Shown: positions 1-11,972 of the stretch, piece by piece
How the letters are laid out: every line of letters starts with the position of its first letter
Position numbering within the stretch: position 1 is the first letter of the stretch
DNA from: Hirundichthys speculiger
Taxonomy: Eukaryota > Chordata > Actinopteri > Beloniformes > Exocoetidae
Length of the DNA: 64,000 nucleotides
Direction of reading: 5' to 3'
Assembly (NCBI GenBank): GCA_018398805.1
Contig: JAGFBZ010002268.1
Coordinates: 1,860,001-1,924,000 of the forward strand
The notes under the pieces: model-generated
Databases searched by the model: none
Seen by the model: only the letters and a program-made list of their open reading frames with translations
Told to the model about the DNA's origin: nothing
Program-made: the position numbers and the translations under genes

Positions 1-303
1 ATGTCTAATAAGTCAATACGGTTATAGTTGATGTAAAAGTCCGGTACAGACGGACAACTCGCAAAAATACACACAAAAACATGAAAAACGTGCACAGGTG
101 GGGAGAGGTTAAAGCCGCTGCATGCTCATGCACCGCCATCTTGAAATATTCATTCATAGGTGATGTTGGCGGAAAGCTGACAGCTACCAGATTTATTGAG
201 GTGGAATCCATCTCCATTGAAAAGATGTCCCTGTCCCAGAAAGTGTTAAAATTGTTGATAAAAGCAACTCCATGGGAGGCACAGGCCGAAGCCTGCCAGG
301 TGT

Positions 304-770
304 TGTGACGACTCCTCCACCTGTACACTAGATGGTGGTGTTGGTTGTTTTTGTTTTTTTTTTCTGTTGCAAGTGGAGAGTCATCAGTTTGAGGAGACAC
401 ACCTGGACTTGATGGTTCTCCTCCCTTTAAGAAGGCCATCTTCAGACTATTGCGGCTGCTGCGTGGCTACTGCGATGAGAGCTGCTCCGGGAAACTGATC
501 TCGTGGCTGCTGCGATGAAGGCTGCTCCAGGGAGCTGATCCCATGTGGCTGCCTTTTTGCTGCCGACAGGTTTTGGTTGTCACAGCTCTGTGATCACTGC
601 TAGCGTTCTGGAGTCTGCTGATGGGTTTTGGGACCAGTTGGCAGAACTGTGGCTGGCAGATGGTTTGGCTGGTGTTACTGTTGGTGTTGTTGGGTGTGAT
701 TGTTCTTTAAAATAAACTTGTAAACTGTTGGTACCAACTATCTTGTGCCACCTCCCTTACTCTTGTCACA
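304..770 (+). repeat. LTR-like block, possible solo LTR
   Basis: The block opens with TGTGAC and closes with GTCACA, the TG...CA inverted ends of a long terminal repeat. A poly(A)-type AATAAA lies near its 3' end, where an LTR R/U5 region would place it. The flanking five bases do not match, so no target duplication supports insertion. No gag or pol homology is seen next to it. It could be a decayed solo LTR or a chance arrangement. Confidence 0.3.
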
Positions 771-2140
771 GCCTTTGAGCCAGGTTGCTACAGTGTTGAG
801 GCTCAGCAGCCTGCTGAATCGTCTCATTCCCTGGCCACAGGTGGGGGTGGGGCTGAAGATGAAGACACTGCGGTGGAACTGATGAGGAACTGCCACATCC
901 TCAACATCAACTCCATCACCACCAAGCACTTTGCCAGCAGCATTTTTAGAAACACCAACCATCCTAAATCTGTTATTGTTCTCTTCATCGCACCTCACAC
1001 TGTCACGAGACAATGAAGCAGGAGTGACAGAGCGTGTTTGTACACTTTTTTCCTGGGCCATTTAAAGAAAAGAAAAATTTCAGTATTTTACTTGAGCCAT
1101 GGGAAGTTACATATTTATATGTATACATGTGCTGAAAGATTTATTTTTTTAATCATATTTTGAAAAGATTAAATTATGTGATAAAGAACCAAAATTAAGC
1201 TTTTGAAAAGAAGGATAAGACATTTAAAAAAATGCATATCTTTCTTGTTTTGAAATGTATCATTGGTAAGTAAATTGACTTTTCTTTCTCATATAAATTT
1301 AATCAAATTTGCATTTTGCGTTTTTTTTTCTATTTACTTAGATAAAATCGATATGATGTGAATCGTCTCCTCTGATTGTGTGTGTGCTCACATGGTTGAA
1401 GACTCACTTCCTGACAGGGATGACGATCTTGACACAACACTTTCGGCACCTATATTAGTCGAACCTGCTGGTGTTTTCAAATAAACTACATTGAAATTTT
1501 AGATTGTAAACAATTAATGTAGAAATCCTGGTTTTGAATTCTAGTTGTGTCGGGAAACGCATCCAGCGTAAAACTTGTGCCAAATCAATCACCGCTGTGA
1601 ACAGATCACAGCAGCCAAAAAGAAACCAGTTGTTGTTCATGTTTTTTTTTAACTTATAAAATACTGATCAAACTTTTATTTTGACCTGATGCACAGTGAC
1701 TGCAGGCCTACCATTGCAGTCATTGCAATTTTAAACAGTCTACTTTCACTGCAGATCCCACACATCGGTATACAAAATTCTCATCGCAACATTATGTTAA
1801 ACACAGTTCCACTGAATGATCCGGCTCGTCAATTCACCTGTTACCATAAACACGTTATCGTGATGTCTCATTTTAACCTCTTCATGTGACTGGACAGAAC
1901 AGTCCTGTTTGTAGTCTCAGTAGGAGGCCGTCATCTCCCACTGTGTTTTTAGTCATTACGCGTGAAAACTCATGCCAGGATCATACTGGTACAAACACAT
2001 TCACAGGAAAACAGTCGCAATCTCGAGTCCAGTCTTATTATTATTATTATTATTAATAGGATACTACACCACATAGTTCAAATTTCCATGATTTTTCCAA
2101 AACCTTATAGGTTTTTATAAAATTCCCAAACTTTTCTACG
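771..2140. other. Intergenic, no gene recognised
   Basis: AT-rich sequence. A 107-codon open frame on the minus strand (738-1061) is relatively GC-rich and could be a coding remnant, but I recognise no family and it runs into the LTR-like block. A short (TTA)n run lies near 2038-2056. Confidence 0.4.
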
Positions 2141-2152
2141 GCTGGAAAGTCC

Positions 2153-3534
2153 GTACCGTACCGTCTTCTTCCGCTTATCCGAGGTCGGGTCGCGGGGGCA
2201 TCAGCCGGACTAAGGAAGCCCAGACCCCCCTCTCCCCGGCCTCCCCTTCTAGCTCCTCTGGGGGGATCCCGAGGTGTTCCCAGGCCAGCCGAGAGACATA
2301 GTCCCTCCAGCGTGTCCTGGGTCTTCCCCGGGGTCTCTTCCCAGTGGGACGTGCCCGGAACACCTCACCAGGGAGGCGTCCAGGAGGCATCCTAACCAGA
2401 TGCCCGAGCCACCTCATCTGGCTCCTCTCAATGCGGAGGAGCAGAGGTTCTACTCTGAGCCCCTCCCGGATGACCGAGCTTCTCACCCTATCTCTAAGGG
2501 AGAGCCCGGCCACCCTGCGAAGGAAGCTCATTTCAGCCGCTTGTATCCGCGATCTTATTCTTTCGGTCACTACCCAAAGCTCATGACCATAGGTGAGGGT
2601 AGGAACGTAGATCGACCAGTAAATCGAGAGTTTCGCCTTCCGACTCAGCTCTCTCTTCACCACAACAGACCGGCGCAGCACCCGCATCACTGCAGATGCC
2701 GCACCGATCCGTCTGTCAATCTCCCGCTCCATCCTTCCCTCACTCATGAACAAGATCCCGAGATACCCCAACCCGGAGAGGGCACTCCACCCTTTTCCGG
2801 CTGAGGACCATAGTCTCGAATTTGGAGGCACTGATTCTCATCCCAGCCGCTTCACAACCGGCTGCGAATCGCTCCAGCGAGAGTTGTAGATCACGGCTCG
2901 ATGAAGCCAACATAACCACATCATCTGCAAATAGCAGAGACCCAATCCTGAGGCCACCGAACCGGATCCCCTCAACACCTCAACTGCACCTAGAAATCCC
3001 TCACTGGATATGAATCCGCAATGCAGACCAAACTCTGGCACCGGTCGTACAGGGACCGGACAGCCCGTACAAGGGAGTCCGGCACCCCATACTCCCGAAG
3101 CACCCCCCACAGGAATCCCCGGGGAACACGGTCGAACGCCTTCTCCAAGTCCACAAAACACATGTAGACTGGTTGGGCGAACTCCCATTCCCCTCCAAGA
3201 CCCTGAAGAGGGTGTAGAGCTGGTCCACCGTTCCACGGCCGGGACGAAAACCACACTGCTCCTCCTCAATCCGAGATTCAACTATCCGACGGACCCTCCT
3301 CTCCAGGACCCCTGAATAGACCTTCTCAGGGAGGCTGAGGAGTGTGATCCCCCTGTAGTTGGAACACACCCTCCGGTCCCCCTTTTTAAAGAGGGGGACC
3401 ACCACCCCAGTCTGCCAATCCAGCGGTACTGTCCCCGACGTCCACGCGATGCTGCAAAGGCGTGTCAACCAAGACAGCCCCTCAGCATTCAGAGCCCTGA
3501 GGAACTCCGGGCGGATCTCATCCCAGTGAGACCC
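2153..3534 (-). mobile_element. 5'-truncated LINE (non-LTR retrotransposon) with target-site duplication
   Basis: Minus-strand frames read as the reverse transcriptase and C-terminal part of a common fish non-LTR retrotransposon: a GFRPGRGTVDQ-type block, then FVDLEKAFDR, then a degenerate FADD box, then a C-terminal region with LSIYWSIYVPTLTYG and a basic RGRPRTRWRD stretch. The protein is split over at least three frames (3001-3555, 2990-3256, 2175-2831), so the copy is dead. The same 12 bases, GCTGGAAAGTCC, lie on both sides (2141-2152 and 3535-3546), a target-site duplication that fixes both borders. The 3' end is the usual GATAAGCGGAAGAAG followed by a short GGTAC repeat tail. The 5' half was never inserted. 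Clade not assigned. Confidence 0.92.
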
Positions 3535-3555
3535 GCTGGAAAGTCCTGTTTTCAA
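2175..3555 (-). pseudogene. Broken LINE reverse transcriptase
   Basis: These are the degenerate reverse-transcriptase frames inside the LINE. The upstream frame covers fingers/palm motifs up to the FRPGRG region. A second frame carries the first catalytic aspartate block (VDLEKAFDR). The last frame, about 218 codons, holds the post-RT C-terminal segment typical of this fish family. Frameshifts separate them, so no functional polymerase can be made. The last 20 bases of the first frame run past the insertion border into flanking DNA. Confidence 0.85.
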
Positions 3556-4660
3556 ATTCTGTGACTTTTACAGGTTTTACAGGTTTTTCCAAACCATACA
3601 AACCCTGTGAGATGATACAATACAAATTGCACTCAGATTATAAAAGAATATACTATTGTCAAAGTGCAGTTTCTAGTGGGTGATTACAGAGGTTTGTAAA
3701 AGTCTGACTTTACAGTTTAGTTTATTTATTTATTTCATTAGTAATAATGAGTTGGAGTATCTGCTGTTGCCAGGTCTTTCACAGAAGGCTGCTGTGACTA
3801 GTTTACATTTATGATATAAGAAGCTTCTATCATGTTTATTTTCTCATGAAAAAAATACATCTTTATTTCAAAATAAGAATAATAAAAAAAAAAAATCAAA
3901 TAACTGTGGCTTGATTCAGTTTTTACTTGGAATATGAGGTAAAAGCATTGGTGTACAACCTGTGCACACACTCCACTAGAGAGTGGACGTGACCCAGCCA
4001 GAGAGAAAGAGATGGCATAACAAGAGTCCCATTCCCTGTTTCTAGGTCACATACTTTCAGGCGCATGACTCCGCTGTACCTGAAGAAAGATTCTAAATTT
4101 TGTGGAAATGTTCCCCAGAATTATCGAGATATGTAAATCTTAACCAAAAGATAGGACATTAATCAAAGTCAAATTGTAAGGTGTTTTTTTTTTTAAAGCA
4201 TCTCAGAACCTAGTTTTATGCAAAGCGCATGCTATTTCAATGCAGTCACTGCAGTATGCAAGAACAGAATACTACACCTACATGGCTTCCACACAATGTT
4301 GAAGTTTTGTACATTGTAAAAGAATCAGAATAAAAAACTAAAATGGACTTTAGTGTCATCATACACAAATATAAAAAAAATTCAGTAGCTACTACTGACA
4401 AGGTAATGGTTAAGTGAAATAGTGTGAAAGCTGAATGTAAACTCTACAACACTAGTGAAATATTAAATCTGTACAGTAGTATAAGAAAGTACAATTTGTG
4501 CAACATTAATAAGATGTTAAATCTGTAGAACAGTAATAAATGTAAAACATATGCAACTGAGATAAGTTGAATAGTGCAATCTGAGGCTAAAACATCAGTT
4601 AATTTGCAGTTAAAATTTAAATGTACTTATCAATCTGACTTCATGTTGAAAACTATATAA
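3547..4660. other. AT-rich intergenic DNA
   Basis: No gene or recognisable repeat. Homopolymer A/T runs and short low-complexity stretches only. Confidence 0.5.
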
Positions 4661-5080
4661 ACTAGAAAAGCACTCGGAGAGCGCAGACCACTGCCAACCA
4701 CAACAGTTCTCCCATATAGCGATTTACAGATTGCGATAAAATCCGTGTTCTGGCTCAGATCCGGATCAGTCTTTGTAATTTTACAAGAGTTCCAATTGTC
4801 AATCCCTGAGTCAAATTTCATGAGTTTTGGGCAATAATTAACGGAGATATTTGAGAAACAAAATTTTCGGCCCCATTGACTGCAATGTTATTGAAAATTT
4901 GAAAGTGATACAGAATCCAGGATTTCTTCCGGATCACACCCAAAATGAAATCAGTTCTTCATTTTCACATTACCGACTCCTGAAAATTTCATCAAAATCC
5001 ATCCATAACTTTTTGAGTTATCTTGTACACAGACAGACAGACAAACGCCGGCAAAAACATAACCTCCTTGGCGGAGGTAA
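4661..5080 (+). repeat. Interspersed repeat, copy 1 (CACTCGGA...GGCGGAGG family)
   Basis: Begins with ACTAGAAAAGCACTCGGAG and ends with an AACCTCCTTGGCGGAGG inverted motif after an ACAGACAGACA run. A shorter inverted copy lies at 34975-35201 with the same end motifs and the shared stretch ATCCATAACTTTTTGAGTTA. Two diverged copies in one window show it is an interspersed family, probably non-autonomous. I cannot assign its class. Confidence 0.75.
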
Positions 5081-5197
5081 CTATGAAAAAAATAGAAGTA
5101 TGATACATAAAATGTGATGTAACAAAAGACTAAGTAGTATGCGGTTAAGTTGCAAAACCATTAGATCCTATGTTCAACTGTAAATATAATGTTTCAC

Positions 5198-5945
5198 TGG
5201 CTGCGGTTACATGATGTTTTTTAATTCGGAATTAAATAATTCCGAAATTAAACTATTTTCCTTCAGGTTTACATGGAAATAGTAATTCCAAATTGAGGTT
5301 TACATGGAAAACACGTTTGTTCGGCTTTATCCAATTCAGCTTTAGGTCTGGGGGTTGGGAAGGGTTCTGATTGGATAGGGGGGGGCGGACGTCTTTACAT
5401 CTACCGGAAGAAAACAAACTTAGCAACAACTCAGTTAGCAACAACATTCCACTTATTTTTTACCTGGGTGGCGTCTCAATCTGCGAAACCTCCTTCATTT
5501 AACCTGGCCACTACAACTTTGAAAAGCTCACAATTTTTATGTTTCCTGCCATCTGTTCTTTTAATTATTTCCAGTTCCTCCAAGCTATTTATTAAATAAG
5601 TTGTCTCTGCTCTTGAACACCGTTTACTGCGTGCTGCCATTTTAAAACTTTGTTTTGAAAACAAGCCCAGCGAGGAATATAAGCGTCGTCGCGACAGACG
5701 AGCAAGAGAACGAGCATGCGCAGAAAGACGGGAATTAATTTAAACAGGAATGAGTGTATACATGACCGCGGAATTATTTAATTCGGAATTAAAATGGGAA
5801 TAAACCAGCCGCTTACTTTGGAATTAAGTTTAATTCGGAATTGACATTTTCATATGGAATTAGGTGGTTACATGGTAACTTTTATTTGAATTTAACTTTA
5901 ATTCTGAATTAAAGAGGAATTAAACTTCCCATGTAAACGCACTGA
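5198..5945. mobile_element. Non-autonomous PIF/Harbinger-like element
   Basis: The left end reads CTGGCTGCGGTTACATG and the right end, reversed, AGTCAGTGCGTTTACATG, giving imperfect terminal inverted repeats. Many GGAATTA/TAATTCC motifs lie just inside both ends as subterminal repeats. The inside carries a minus-strand frame resembling the Myb/SANT-like protein of Harbinger elements but no DDE transposase. Borders are approximate because no clean 3-bp duplication is visible. Confidence 0.6.
5476..5640 (-). pseudogene. Myb/SANT-like fragment in Harbinger-like element
   Basis: A short frame of about 54 residues starting MAARSKR, with W-less SANT-like spacing: a basic start, RAETTYLINSLEELEI, then DGRKHKN and a helix ending VVVARLNE. 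This resembles the start of the MSANT-type DNA-binding partner encoded by PIF/Harbinger transposons. The frame stops early, so only part of the domain remains. It may be decay rather than a retained protein. Confidence 0.45.
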
Positions 5946-7384
5946 CTCACTAGATAACTGTGAGAACTGCAGACTGTCTGCAACAATAATTTTGCTCCCA
6001 CTGATGACAAAGCAGTGTCACAATATTTTGTACCTTTGGAAAATATGTTGGATACATTTATTAATTCAAAAATAAGCTGAACTGCAGTATGAGTGTGATA
6101 CGCTATATAAGTGCAGTCCATTTACCATATGTGTGGTAAACAGTGTTGAATTTTAGCAGAGAATTTCAGAAGCTGCTAAAGCTGTCATCCGTTTTAATTA
6201 CACACCGTTACATGCTCATGACTGTGTGACTGAAGAGAAAAACAAAACAAAATGCTACGTATTGTATATAGAGTGCACATAATCTGAAGCACTGCTGAGT
6301 GTGTCTGTGAATACCATTTTTGAAGCAGCATATTCAAATATGTGAGCTATTATGTTAATTGATTACATGGACAATAAACAGTTTTGTTTTGTCAGCTTCA
6401 AATATTATAAGTAGATTGATCTGCATTTCCATCACTAACTGTTATGTCAATGAGCTTTTACAAGTCAGTGATTAATTGTATGCTGGAGCAGGCTCAATAA
6501 AAGGCTTCACATAGTATGAAGTGTGTGAGCACAAGCAAGAAAATTTTTAATTTAAATGTTTTTGCTCTTAGAATATTTCAGTATGCAAAAGGAGGTTTGA
6601 TCTGAAGATGAAGCTCAGATCCACCAGAGACAACGTCCATATGTCTATGTTCACATTTAGTCTGCAAACTCCACTTCAGCATTGCAGCAGCAGCTTTTAC
6701 TTCACACATGAATAAATACGCCTCCCTCAATTCTGTATTTAAGAGGTAAGTTTCCACCCAGGAAAAGCTGTCAAATGGTTCCAAACTCCAACAGATGAAT
6801 ACTTTCCCTTTAACAAGACCTGCTCAGGTTTTCCACTAAGTTTGCAGGCAGCTGGCTTTGAGGAATTAATTAGAACTGACAACCAAGAAACACTGTGAGA
6901 AGATTTGATGCAAAATCTGCTGCACGTGAGCTCTTAAGATGGAGGTTAAAGCTGGCATGAAGAGCTGGGAAAAAAAAGAAGACAAGCAGAAACATTTTCT
7001 TTACTTACTTGCTATGAGTGAACTATATAAACTGTGTTTATTTTCATTGAATTGTTAAACGTGTGGTTAATTTAATAGAATTAATGATGAATATATGATC
7101 TTTAAAGATGTGACTCTGTCCACATCTCCTAATGTAGATTTTTTTTTTTTTTAAATGTCAAAGCAAACGCACAAGCACTGTTTTTCTTTTTTTTTCTTTT
7201 ACTGCTGCCTCTTGGTAAATGTCACCCTCTTGTGGTACATGAAGACTGTCACACGCACGTTTCCTAAAAGCAATTTCTTCTTTGGGAAAGAAACGACATC
7301 TTTTTCATGTCTGATTTCATTATGACATTTCTGTGTATCAAGAAAGTTGGTAAGAATAATTAGAATTTTTTTAAAACCCATTTT
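5946..7384. other. Intergenic, nothing recognised
   Basis: AT-rich DNA with poly(T) runs near 7140 and 7185. Several short open frames on both strands have no coding character. Confidence 0.5.
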
Positions 7385-8765
7385 GTGAATTTTTCTGTTG
7401 GTTCAGAAGTGGATAAACAGGTTTACCTGAAGGTCTGGCTCCGTTTCAGAAAAGAGGTTCAGCAAACTCCGAGTCACAAAACTAACTCTGAGTCAACATA
7501 TTCTGACTTAAGTAACTCAGTTTTCTGTTTCAGAACAGGTGTTCAGAGTTGGTTCATTCAGTATGTTGACCCCGAGTTACAGCGACGATAACAAGCCATC
7601 ATCAATGGAGCTCAGAGACCGTGATTCACCATGGCAACGCCAAGTAAACGGAAGAGATCAGTCACGTGACTTTCTGCAGAAATGTAAAATGGCAGAAGCC
7701 GCGAAGGAAAAAAAACGGTTGATGTGGATGAAATTGCATAGCGAGTGAATGTGTAATTTAAATATTTCTCCACAAAAAATAAAAATAAATAGAAAATAAA
7801 CGCCGAAGTAGTTGATAAAATATAAAGACATTTTCCAATATTAAAAAAGAAAAAAAAAAAACATTTCAAGGACCATCAGTGGTTATATGGGTGCAGTCAA
7901 TACATCCAGTAACTCTGGTGATCTCTAAAGGAGTTTTCTTGACTCACAGAAGTAGAGGCAGCGTACTAATAAAAAGTCATTTTAAGTAATTAATGATATC
8001 AACTCCAATCATGTAGGTAACCCAACATCCTTCTTTCATGACTCTTACATGTGTGGGTAATGAGAAAGGAAGTGTTTAATACAATAATTATTTTATTTTA
8101 TCTATGTATATTTTTAAAGGGGGGGGGGGGGGGGGGGGGGGGGTTTACAGGGGTGTGCTGATGAGCCAGGCTACTTTTATCACAGCTCTGTGCTCACTTT
8201 CCAATAGTCTAGCATCCTCGTTGTTATTAGAAACACTGACATTTGCAAAAAAAAAAACAGCTAATAAAACTAAATAACTAAAGTTATTTTGTATGAACTA
8301 TGGGCATTACATGAATGATATTTGTGACACACAGAAGGATAAGATATGAGTTATGCAACTCTGCAGAAAAACAGTAGACCTAACACTATTAAAACATTAA
8401 TTGAGGTACCCCAAATACAAGTGCTGGTTGGCTTGATCACAGTGTTTAGATCTTCAGTGTACTTTCCCAACGTAAACGTGACATGTCATTGCTCAGATGT
8501 CTCTAAGATGTGCGCTATATGATTAATTGACCAATCGAACTGAACCCCATTTCAGCTTGATGAAGGGGAGGAGACAGAAAGTAACTCGGGGTATGTTGAA
8601 GGAAAACTGCTCCCCGGCCATGTTTGGCTCAGAGAGTCAGTTACCACGGTAACAGACTGGGTTTCTGGAACTGGCTCAACTGAGCCCTCCAGCTCAGGGT
8701 TAAGTAACCTCGCTTTGTGAAACGGAAAACTCAGAGTGATGGACACCTTGTTGCTGTCCATCACT
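7385..8765. repeat. Palindromic DNA-transposon-like repeat
   Basis: The left part (CTCCGTTTCAGAAAAGAGGTT followed by CTCCGAGT and several ACTCTGAGT motifs) is mirrored by the right part (AACCTCGCTTTGTGAAACGG, CTCGGGGTA, CTCAGAGTG). This suggests a decayed long-inverted-repeat element with subterminal repeats, as in Harbinger-like families. A G25 run sits in the middle. End points are estimates and no transposase is seen. Confidence 0.4.
8119..8143 (+). repeat. Poly(G) run, G25
   Basis: An uninterrupted run of 25 G bases after a TTTTTAAA stretch. It lies inside the palindromic repeat. Confidence 0.95.
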
Positions 8766-8890
8766 TTGGGATGGGTTCACCTCAAGGTCAGACCATATAT
8801 TGCTCCAAACCAAATAAACAAATAAACATACACACAGAGGAGATGTTTGGCCACAATTCACGGGGCAATGTTCAGTGAAACCCTAACATA

Positions 8891-9216
8891 CAGTGCCTTG
8901 TGAAAGTATTCGGCCCCCCTTGAACTTTTCAACCTCTTGCCACATTTTAGGCTTCAAACATAAAGATATGAAATTTCATTTTTTTTGTCAAGAATCAACA
9001 ACAAGTGGGACACAATCGTTGAAGTAGGAAAAAAATTTATTGGCTATTTTAAACTTTTTTAACAAATAAAAAACTGAAAAGTGGGGCGTGAAATATTATT
9101 CAGGCCCCTTGCGTTAATACTTTGTAGCGCCACCTTTTGCTGCAATTACAGCTGCAAGTTTCTTGAAGTATGTTTCTATCAGTTCTGCACATCGAGAGAC
9201 TGAAATTCTTGCCCAT
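8891..9216 (+). mobile_element. Truncated Tc1-like transposon end
   Basis: Starts with TA then CAGTGCCTTGTGAAAGTATT, a standard fish Tc1 terminus. It contains the second inner repeat (GGGGCGTGAAATATTATTCA) and the segment GTAGCGCCACCTTTTGCTGC typical of one Tc1-like family. The far half and right end are missing, so the copy is a fragment. Confidence 0.8.
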
Positions 9217-10606
9217 TACATACTTTTGCAAGACACTAGCATAGACCACAAACACCACATACCACGTGTCAAGCATAGTTCTGGGTGAGTGATGATTTAG
9301 GCTTCTTTTGCAGTCGGTCAGTATGTGTACGTGACACTCATTATTGCAATATTGCCTTCTACCTTGCTGTTGTCTGACATAACTTGCTTGGTAATACCAC
9401 TTCCATTCACATGCATGTTTACTGGGACATAGAAAGGAGTCTAATTCAACAGAATAGTGAAGCTATACCCTTAACTCGACTAAAATATGCATGTAAATGT
9501 ACTGATTTAGTTGACTATGAGCTCCTCTCTGCCAGAGTATTCTAGAGTCAAATGTGAGGCCACCTGTCCAACAGTTAATGCTTGCTGGTTGGCCATCTGT
9601 GCAAGCACTGATGCAGGTAAACAATTTTGGGCACATTTGAGAATCTACAACATAATGGTAAAAAAACAGAAAATAATTAAGGTGCTGCAATGGCCCAGTC
9701 AAAATACACAGCATCAGCCATATTAAAATGTTGTGGCTAAACCTTAAACGAAGTGCTAGCAAATCTCAATTAACTCAAGTACTGTTGTAAAGAAGAGTGG
9801 GCCAAAATTCCGGCACAACAATGGAACTGGTGAGATTCTAGTGAGTACTAAAATGTTTTAAGGATGAGTCTAATATGAAAAACAAAACAAAATACAACCA
9901 AAGGATTAAAAGAGGATACACTTTATTTATTTATTTATTTCCATGAATGTATTTTAATAGCTTTTGAGTGAAGTAACTAAACTTGACAGTAATTAAGATG
10001 AAAAAAGTAAAGCAGTAAATACATCTGTGGCCAAATGTCATGCTCAGTCTCATAGTATTTATATAGCATTTAATTTAACTGTTGGTTTAATCCATAGACT
10101 GTATTATTAAAAAGATGTACAAACCCTCTGTTCACCCACAGGTTTTCTGAAGTTGGTCTGAGGCAAGTTTTTGGTGGCTCTGGACGATGCCATATTGGCA
10201 GGAGCTGACTCCACCCATCCCTGGTTAATCCAAAAATTAGTTAATGGGCATAACGAACCGGGCAACTGGCTGAAACATACCCACATAACCTCAGTCACCA
10301 GAAAATGATCTATTTTATCTTGCTTAGTTCATACTAATCCATTAGGCTAATGAGTATTACCTTAAATTATTTTAAGACTTTTTGGAGTATGGTCTTGCTG
10401 TAGCTCTAGTGAGTGATGAGCATACCTGTCAAGTTTTGGATTTAAAAATAAGGGAAATTTTCTTTGCCGCCCGCCACAAGCAGTCCCACCATCCCAACCA
10501 AGCTCCAGTATCCTTTACATTTTTCATGTACAAAAAAGCTAAAATCACAGCTGCACTACTTCCTGAACTTCAGCCAGCTATTTTGTTCCATGTGTGCCAT
10601 TAATGG
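9217..10606. other. Intergenic, nothing firm
   Basis: No gene seen. The segment near 10420-10600 (CATACCTGTCAAGTTTTGGA followed by AATAAGGGAAATTTT) resembles a dispersed fish repeat terminus, but I could not find a matching far end. Confidence 0.4.
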
Positions 10607-10676
10607 ACAAACTGATCAATCCAGGTGTGTCTGATCATTGCTGTGAGGTCAGACACACCTGGATTAATCAGTTTGT
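10607..10676 (+). repeat. Compact inverted repeat (70-bp hairpin)
   Basis: Two 28-base arms, 10607-10634 and 10649-10676, pair with one mismatch around a 14-base loop. The arms contain CCAGGTGTGTCTGA and TCAGACACACCTGG. This could be the relic of a foldback element or a fold-competent RNA hairpin; no promoter is evident. Confidence 0.85.
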
Positions 10677-11606
10677 TAAGGAATGAAGACCTGTGTCTGG
10701 TGGTCACTTTTCAATTTTCTTGCTAAACATCTTCACATCTTTCTTAGAATTACAGACATCAAAAAAATCATTTTAAAAATACAAAAATCTAAAATGAAAA
10801 AAAGGAAATAAATAGTTCCTTAATATATTCCACTTATTTAAGTTCACAATAGATTTTTTTTCTTGCCATCTTACACTTGTAATAAAGGACAAATAAAAGA
10901 TTTGGAGATATTAGAAGCCTCTCTTCTCACCCTTTTTTTTTCAATATGTCTCCCCTTGCAGTTCTGTGTCTCTCTAGTTTTCACTTAGGGTAAAAGGAAC
11001 TTGTGGAAAAAGCATGCATGCAGTGTGTCCAAAGTTTTTGTGTGCATGTTTATTCTGTGGTACAGAATCATCCACCTTGATGTCAAAGTGCCAAAGCCAT
11101 TTTCCACAACCATCCATGCTGTAGAAAGTCTGTAATTAAAAAATCAAATTTTCTACAGCTACTGCAAGGCATTGAGTCCTCAGAAGCTGGCTACCTGTGA
11201 GAACAGAAACAAAGATGAGCTACTTTAGGCACAGATGCATTAATCATTTCTATTCTTTTTTTTTTTTCCAGCACACAAAAACGAAAAGAGATCACATCTC
11301 TCCAGCTGGCAGATGTCAAAAACACTGGAAATATACAGACATGCCCTTCCCTTTGCCCTACTTACAGCCAAGAAGGTCTGTATTATGTATCAAGATGTTA
11401 ATTATAATAATAATTAATCACATTAATGCTTCTTCAAATTACACACAGAAAATATATTTTTTTTATCACTATCATTTATAATTTAGTTTTTATACAGTTC
11501 AAAACATAACCTGGATCTGAGGAACATTCAAGTACTCCTGACATACCAGAGAATGAACTTGAGGAGTCATATCATTTTGCGCTAAGCCTTGTTTCAATAT
11601 TACATA
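10677..11606. other. Intergenic, nothing recognised
   Basis: AT-rich sequence with short poly(T) runs and no credible coding frame. Confidence 0.45.
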
Positions 11607-11972
11607 CAGTCATGGAAAAAATTATTAGACCACCATTTTTTCTTCACTTTTTGTTCATTTTAATACATGGTACCACTAAACGTCATCATGTGACTAAAAC
11701 AGACAGAAAAGAAAACACTGAATGCATAAAAGCAGTGTTTTTGGCAGTACAACGCCATAGCTATTGATGTAAAAACTTAAGTGATTTAGGTTATAATCAA
11801 GAAAACCATGGAAAATGGTAAGATATCAGCTCTTAAATAAAACTCTTATGAGCAATCTTTGTGGTTATCGTTATGTTTGTCCAAACAAATGTACCTTTAG
11901 GTTGTACCAGGCATTAAAATGAACAAGAAACTGAAGAAAACAAGGGTGGTCTAATAATTTTTTCCATGACTG
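11607..11972 (+). mobile_element. 366-bp Tc1/mariner-type MITE, copy 1
   Basis: Begins CAGTCATGGAAAAAATTATT and ends with its inverse, with TA directly outside both ends (11605-11606 and 11973-11974), the mariner target duplication. The element reads as a palindrome-like non-autonomous copy with no transposase. A second copy of the same length lies inverted at 17127-17492. Confidence 0.92.

Noticed and set aside
5..439. 144-codon minus-strand frame at the left edge
   Set aside because: No domain; overlaps the LTR-like block and low-complexity DNA.
738..1061. 107-codon minus-strand frame
   Set aside because: Looks somewhat coding, but no family is recognised and it overlaps the end of the LTR-like block; kept only as a note.
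2274..3315. Plus-strand frames of up to 176 codons
   Set aside because: They are antisense to the LINE reverse transcriptase, whose minus-strand frames are clearly related to known proteins.
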